Translations under genes and position numbers: made by a program
The notes under the pieces: generated by a model
What the model was told of the DNA's origin: nothing
The model's database searches: none
What the model saw: the letters and a program-made list of their open reading frames with translations, nothing else
From: Bacteroidota bacterium
GTDB taxonomy: Bacteria; Bacteroidota; Bacteroidia; Chitinophagales; Saprospiraceae
DNA: 7,152 bases
Direction of reading: 5' to 3'
Assembly: GCA_018969455.1 (NCBI GenBank)
Contig: JAGWYI010000213.1
Span: 1 to 7,152, forward strand
In this document: in pieces, positions 5,945-7,152 of the stretch
Numbering within the stretch: position 1 is the first letter of the stretch
Layout: the number at the start of each line of letters is the position of its first letter

Positions 5945-6945
5945 TTGAGCAGTTGTTCTTTGTATTCAGGTAAAAGATTTTTGAATTTTTCTATGGTCAT
6001 TTTAAGGCTTTCGTGCGAATAGGCGCCCGATGCATTTTTGTGGCCGCCTCCATTGAAGTGTTTTTTACAAATTTCCTGCACATCGAGGTCGCCCTTTGAG
6101 CGGAGGCTCAATTTGACAACCGTAGGCTGGTTGTGGATAAAAGCTGCCAGTTTTACATCGCGCATGCTTAAAAGGTAGTTTACAATACCTTCTGTATCAC
6201 CGCGTTGGATGTTAAACACTTCATAGTCTTTTTTTGACAACCAGATGAGCGCGGTTCGGAATTCGGGATAGAATTCCATTCGGTTGCTGAGGCAGTGCCC
6301 CAGAAGTCGGAGGTTTTTTTCTGATTGGGAGTTGAAAATCATATCCTGCACGGCGGTATCGTCGGTACCGCGTTCTACGAGATCGGCTGCGATGCGGTAA
6401 ACATTGGGGTTGGTGGCGTACCGAAAAGAGCCGGTATCGGTAACCAGGCCTGTGTAAATGCATTTTCCTACGGTTGGGCTGATTTTAAGCCCATCGCCCA
6501 TATCCTGTATAAACCGGTACACCAGTTCGCAGGTGCTGCTTGCGGTAGTATCGGAAAAGGTAAAATCGGCAATAGGATCGGGGTAAAGATGGTGATCGAT
6601 CATGATGCGGTTGCCGGGCAAATCTTTCACGAAATCGCCGAGCCGATCGATGCGGTTGTATGCATTAAAATCCAGGAAGAAAAACAGATTTTTCTTGGAC
6701 AGTACTTGTTTGCAGGATTCGGTATGAATATCCCAGATCAGTATTTCGTCGGCGCCAGGAAGCGCTTCAAACTCTTCCGGGAATTCGGAGGGAAAAATGA
6801 CATGGGAATGGTGGCCAAATTGAGCCAGGTAATGCATCATTGCAAGGGAACTCCCAATTGCATCGCCATCGGGGTTACGGTGCGAGAGGATGGCCACATT
6901 TTGCGGCACACGAATTAATTGTGACAGTTTGGAAGATAACTCCAT
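5941..6945 (-). CDS. nrnA: DHH/DHHA1 phosphoesterase, NrnA-like oligoribonuclease / pAp phosphatase
   Basis: A 334-residue cytoplasmic enzyme of the DHH family. NrnA proteins degrade 2-5 nt RNA fragments (including pApA and pGpG) and remove the 3' phosphate from pAp, a by-product of sulfur assimilation. Counted from the ATG at 6945, the metal-binding motifs are H22-R-N-P-D26-G-D28, D92 (LDFNAYNR), D117-H118-H119 and D170 (TDTGSFRY). The DHHA1 substrate-binding domain ends in FNGGGHKNASGA (297-308) and contains the SLRSK strand. Length matches the family (about 310-340). An in-frame ATG at 6990 would add 15 residues (MRTNRAPNSNCFPII), but family members begin close to the 6945 start, which I therefore prefer. 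No Shine-Dalgarno is present at either. It is the first gene of the unit, with a likely promoter at 7009-7038. The specific activity (nanoRNA, pAp or cyclic dinucleotide products) cannot be settled from sequence. Confidence 0.92.
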   Translation of the reverse strand: MELSSKLSQLIRVPQNVAILSHRNPDGDAIGSSLAMMHYLAQFGHHSHVIFPSEFPEEFEALPGADEILIWDIHTESCKQVLSKKNLFFFLDFNAYNRIDRLGDFVKDLPGNRIMIDHHLYPDPIADFTFSDTTASSTCELVYRFIQDMGDGLKISPTVGKCIYTGLVTDTGSFRYATNPNVYRIAADLVERGTDDTAVQDMIFNSQSEKNLRLLGHCLSNRMEFYPEFRTALIWLSKKDYEVFNIQRGDTEGIVNYLLSMRDVKLAAFIHNQPTVVKLSLRSKGDLDVQEICKKHFNGGGHKNASGAYSHESLKMTIEKFKNLLPEYKEQLLK

Positions 6946-7008
6946 GATAATTGGAAAGCAATTCGAATTTGGGGCCCTGTTGGTGCGCATAAAACGTCAA
7001 ACAGCGTG

Positions 7009-7038
7009 CAAAAGTACAGCAAATAGCAGGCATTCGAA
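7009..7038 (-). promoter_or_regulatory. Predicted Bacteroidota-type promoter of nrnA
   Basis: On the minus strand TACTTTTG (7016-7009) matches the -7 consensus TAnnTTTG. A TTCG (7038-7035), one base off the -33 TTTG box, lies 18 bases upstream. Transcription would start near 7002, about 57 bases before the preferred nrnA start codon. Predicted by pattern only. Confidence 0.5.
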
Positions 7039-7083
7039 GGTTAACAGGATATTATTTTTTTTAAAAGCCCTTTTTGCGCACCG

Positions 7084-7111
7084 TTTGAAATAAAATCTCG
7101 CAGTACCTTTG
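7084..7111 (+). promoter_or_regulatory. Predicted Bacteroidota-type promoter reading rightward
   Basis: TACCTTTG at 7104-7111 matches the -7 consensus TAnnTTTG exactly, and TTTG at 7084-7087 can serve as the -33 box with a 16-base spacer, slightly short of the usual range. Transcription would start near 7118, about 32 bases before the ATG that ends the window. It is divergent from the nrnA promoter. Confidence 0.55.
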
Positions 7112-7149
7112 CACCCGCTTTATAAAATTTTCTAAACTATCTCCTACCT

Positions 7150-7152
7150 ATG
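7150..7152 (+). CDS. Possible start codon of the next rightward gene (partial)
   Basis: The window ends on ATG, about 32 bases after the predicted start of the rightward transcript. Nothing of the protein is visible, so it cannot be identified from this sequence. From memory of flavobacterial gene order, ndk (nucleoside diphosphate kinase) is a candidate, because it often lies divergent to a DHH gene followed by an FKBP gene; this is only a guess. Confidence 0.3.

Noticed and set aside
6325..6918. A 197-codon open frame on the plus strand opposite nrnA
   Set aside because: Antisense to the conserved DHH motifs; no promoter, no domain, no signal peptide.
6946..6990. Longer nrnA start at 6990
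   Set aside because: The additional 15 residues are not like the N-terminus of the family and contain no motif; the ATG at 6945 gives the usual start just before the first beta strand. It stays possible because the predicted transcript would include it.

Overview
The window looks like a chromosomal segment from a member of the Bacteroidota, possibly a Saprospiraceae- or Chitinophaga-like lineage (the phylum is well supported, the lower rank is a guess). The reasons are the outer-membrane and lipoprotein repertoire, start codons without Shine-Dalgarno sequences, TAnnTTTG-type promoter boxes, and signal peptidase I sites followed by Gln.

Left part (30-2922, plus strand): three closely spaced genes form the visible part of an operon. 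They encode a single-pass membrane protein with the layout of an anti-sigma factor, an exported DUF4097-like beta-solenoid protein, and an outer-membrane beta-barrel protein built from two copies of one barrel unit. An ECF sigma factor probably lies just upstream, outside the window. The operon ends at a strong hairpin (2925-2962) that can terminate transcription in both directions.

Middle (2967-4077, minus strand): prfB, encoding peptide chain release factor 2. It is read through a classical programmed +1 frameshift (AGGAGG, then TAT CTT TGA C) that joins a 20-codon leader to the body of the gene.

Right part (4111-7038, minus strand): a transcription unit of nrnA (DHH/DHHA1 phosphoesterase), an exported FKBP-type prolyl isomerase, and a second FKBP-type isomerase that is a lipoprotein. 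The first two genes overlap by ATGA. The two isomerases are tandem paralogs, and each seems to carry a degenerate FKBP-like domain in front of its canonical one. The unit ends at a hairpin plus T-tract directly upstream of prfB.

Right edge: a divergent promoter points rightward and the window ends on an ATG, probably the start of the next gene.

Most of the content is recognisable housekeeping and cell-envelope biology; I see no phage, transposon, CRISPR, tRNA or rRNA. The most interesting points are the duplicated barrel, the double-FKBP architecture, the periodic solenoid, the tandem motif in the anti-sigma N-terminus, and the frameshift site that uses an SD-like element where no gene start does.
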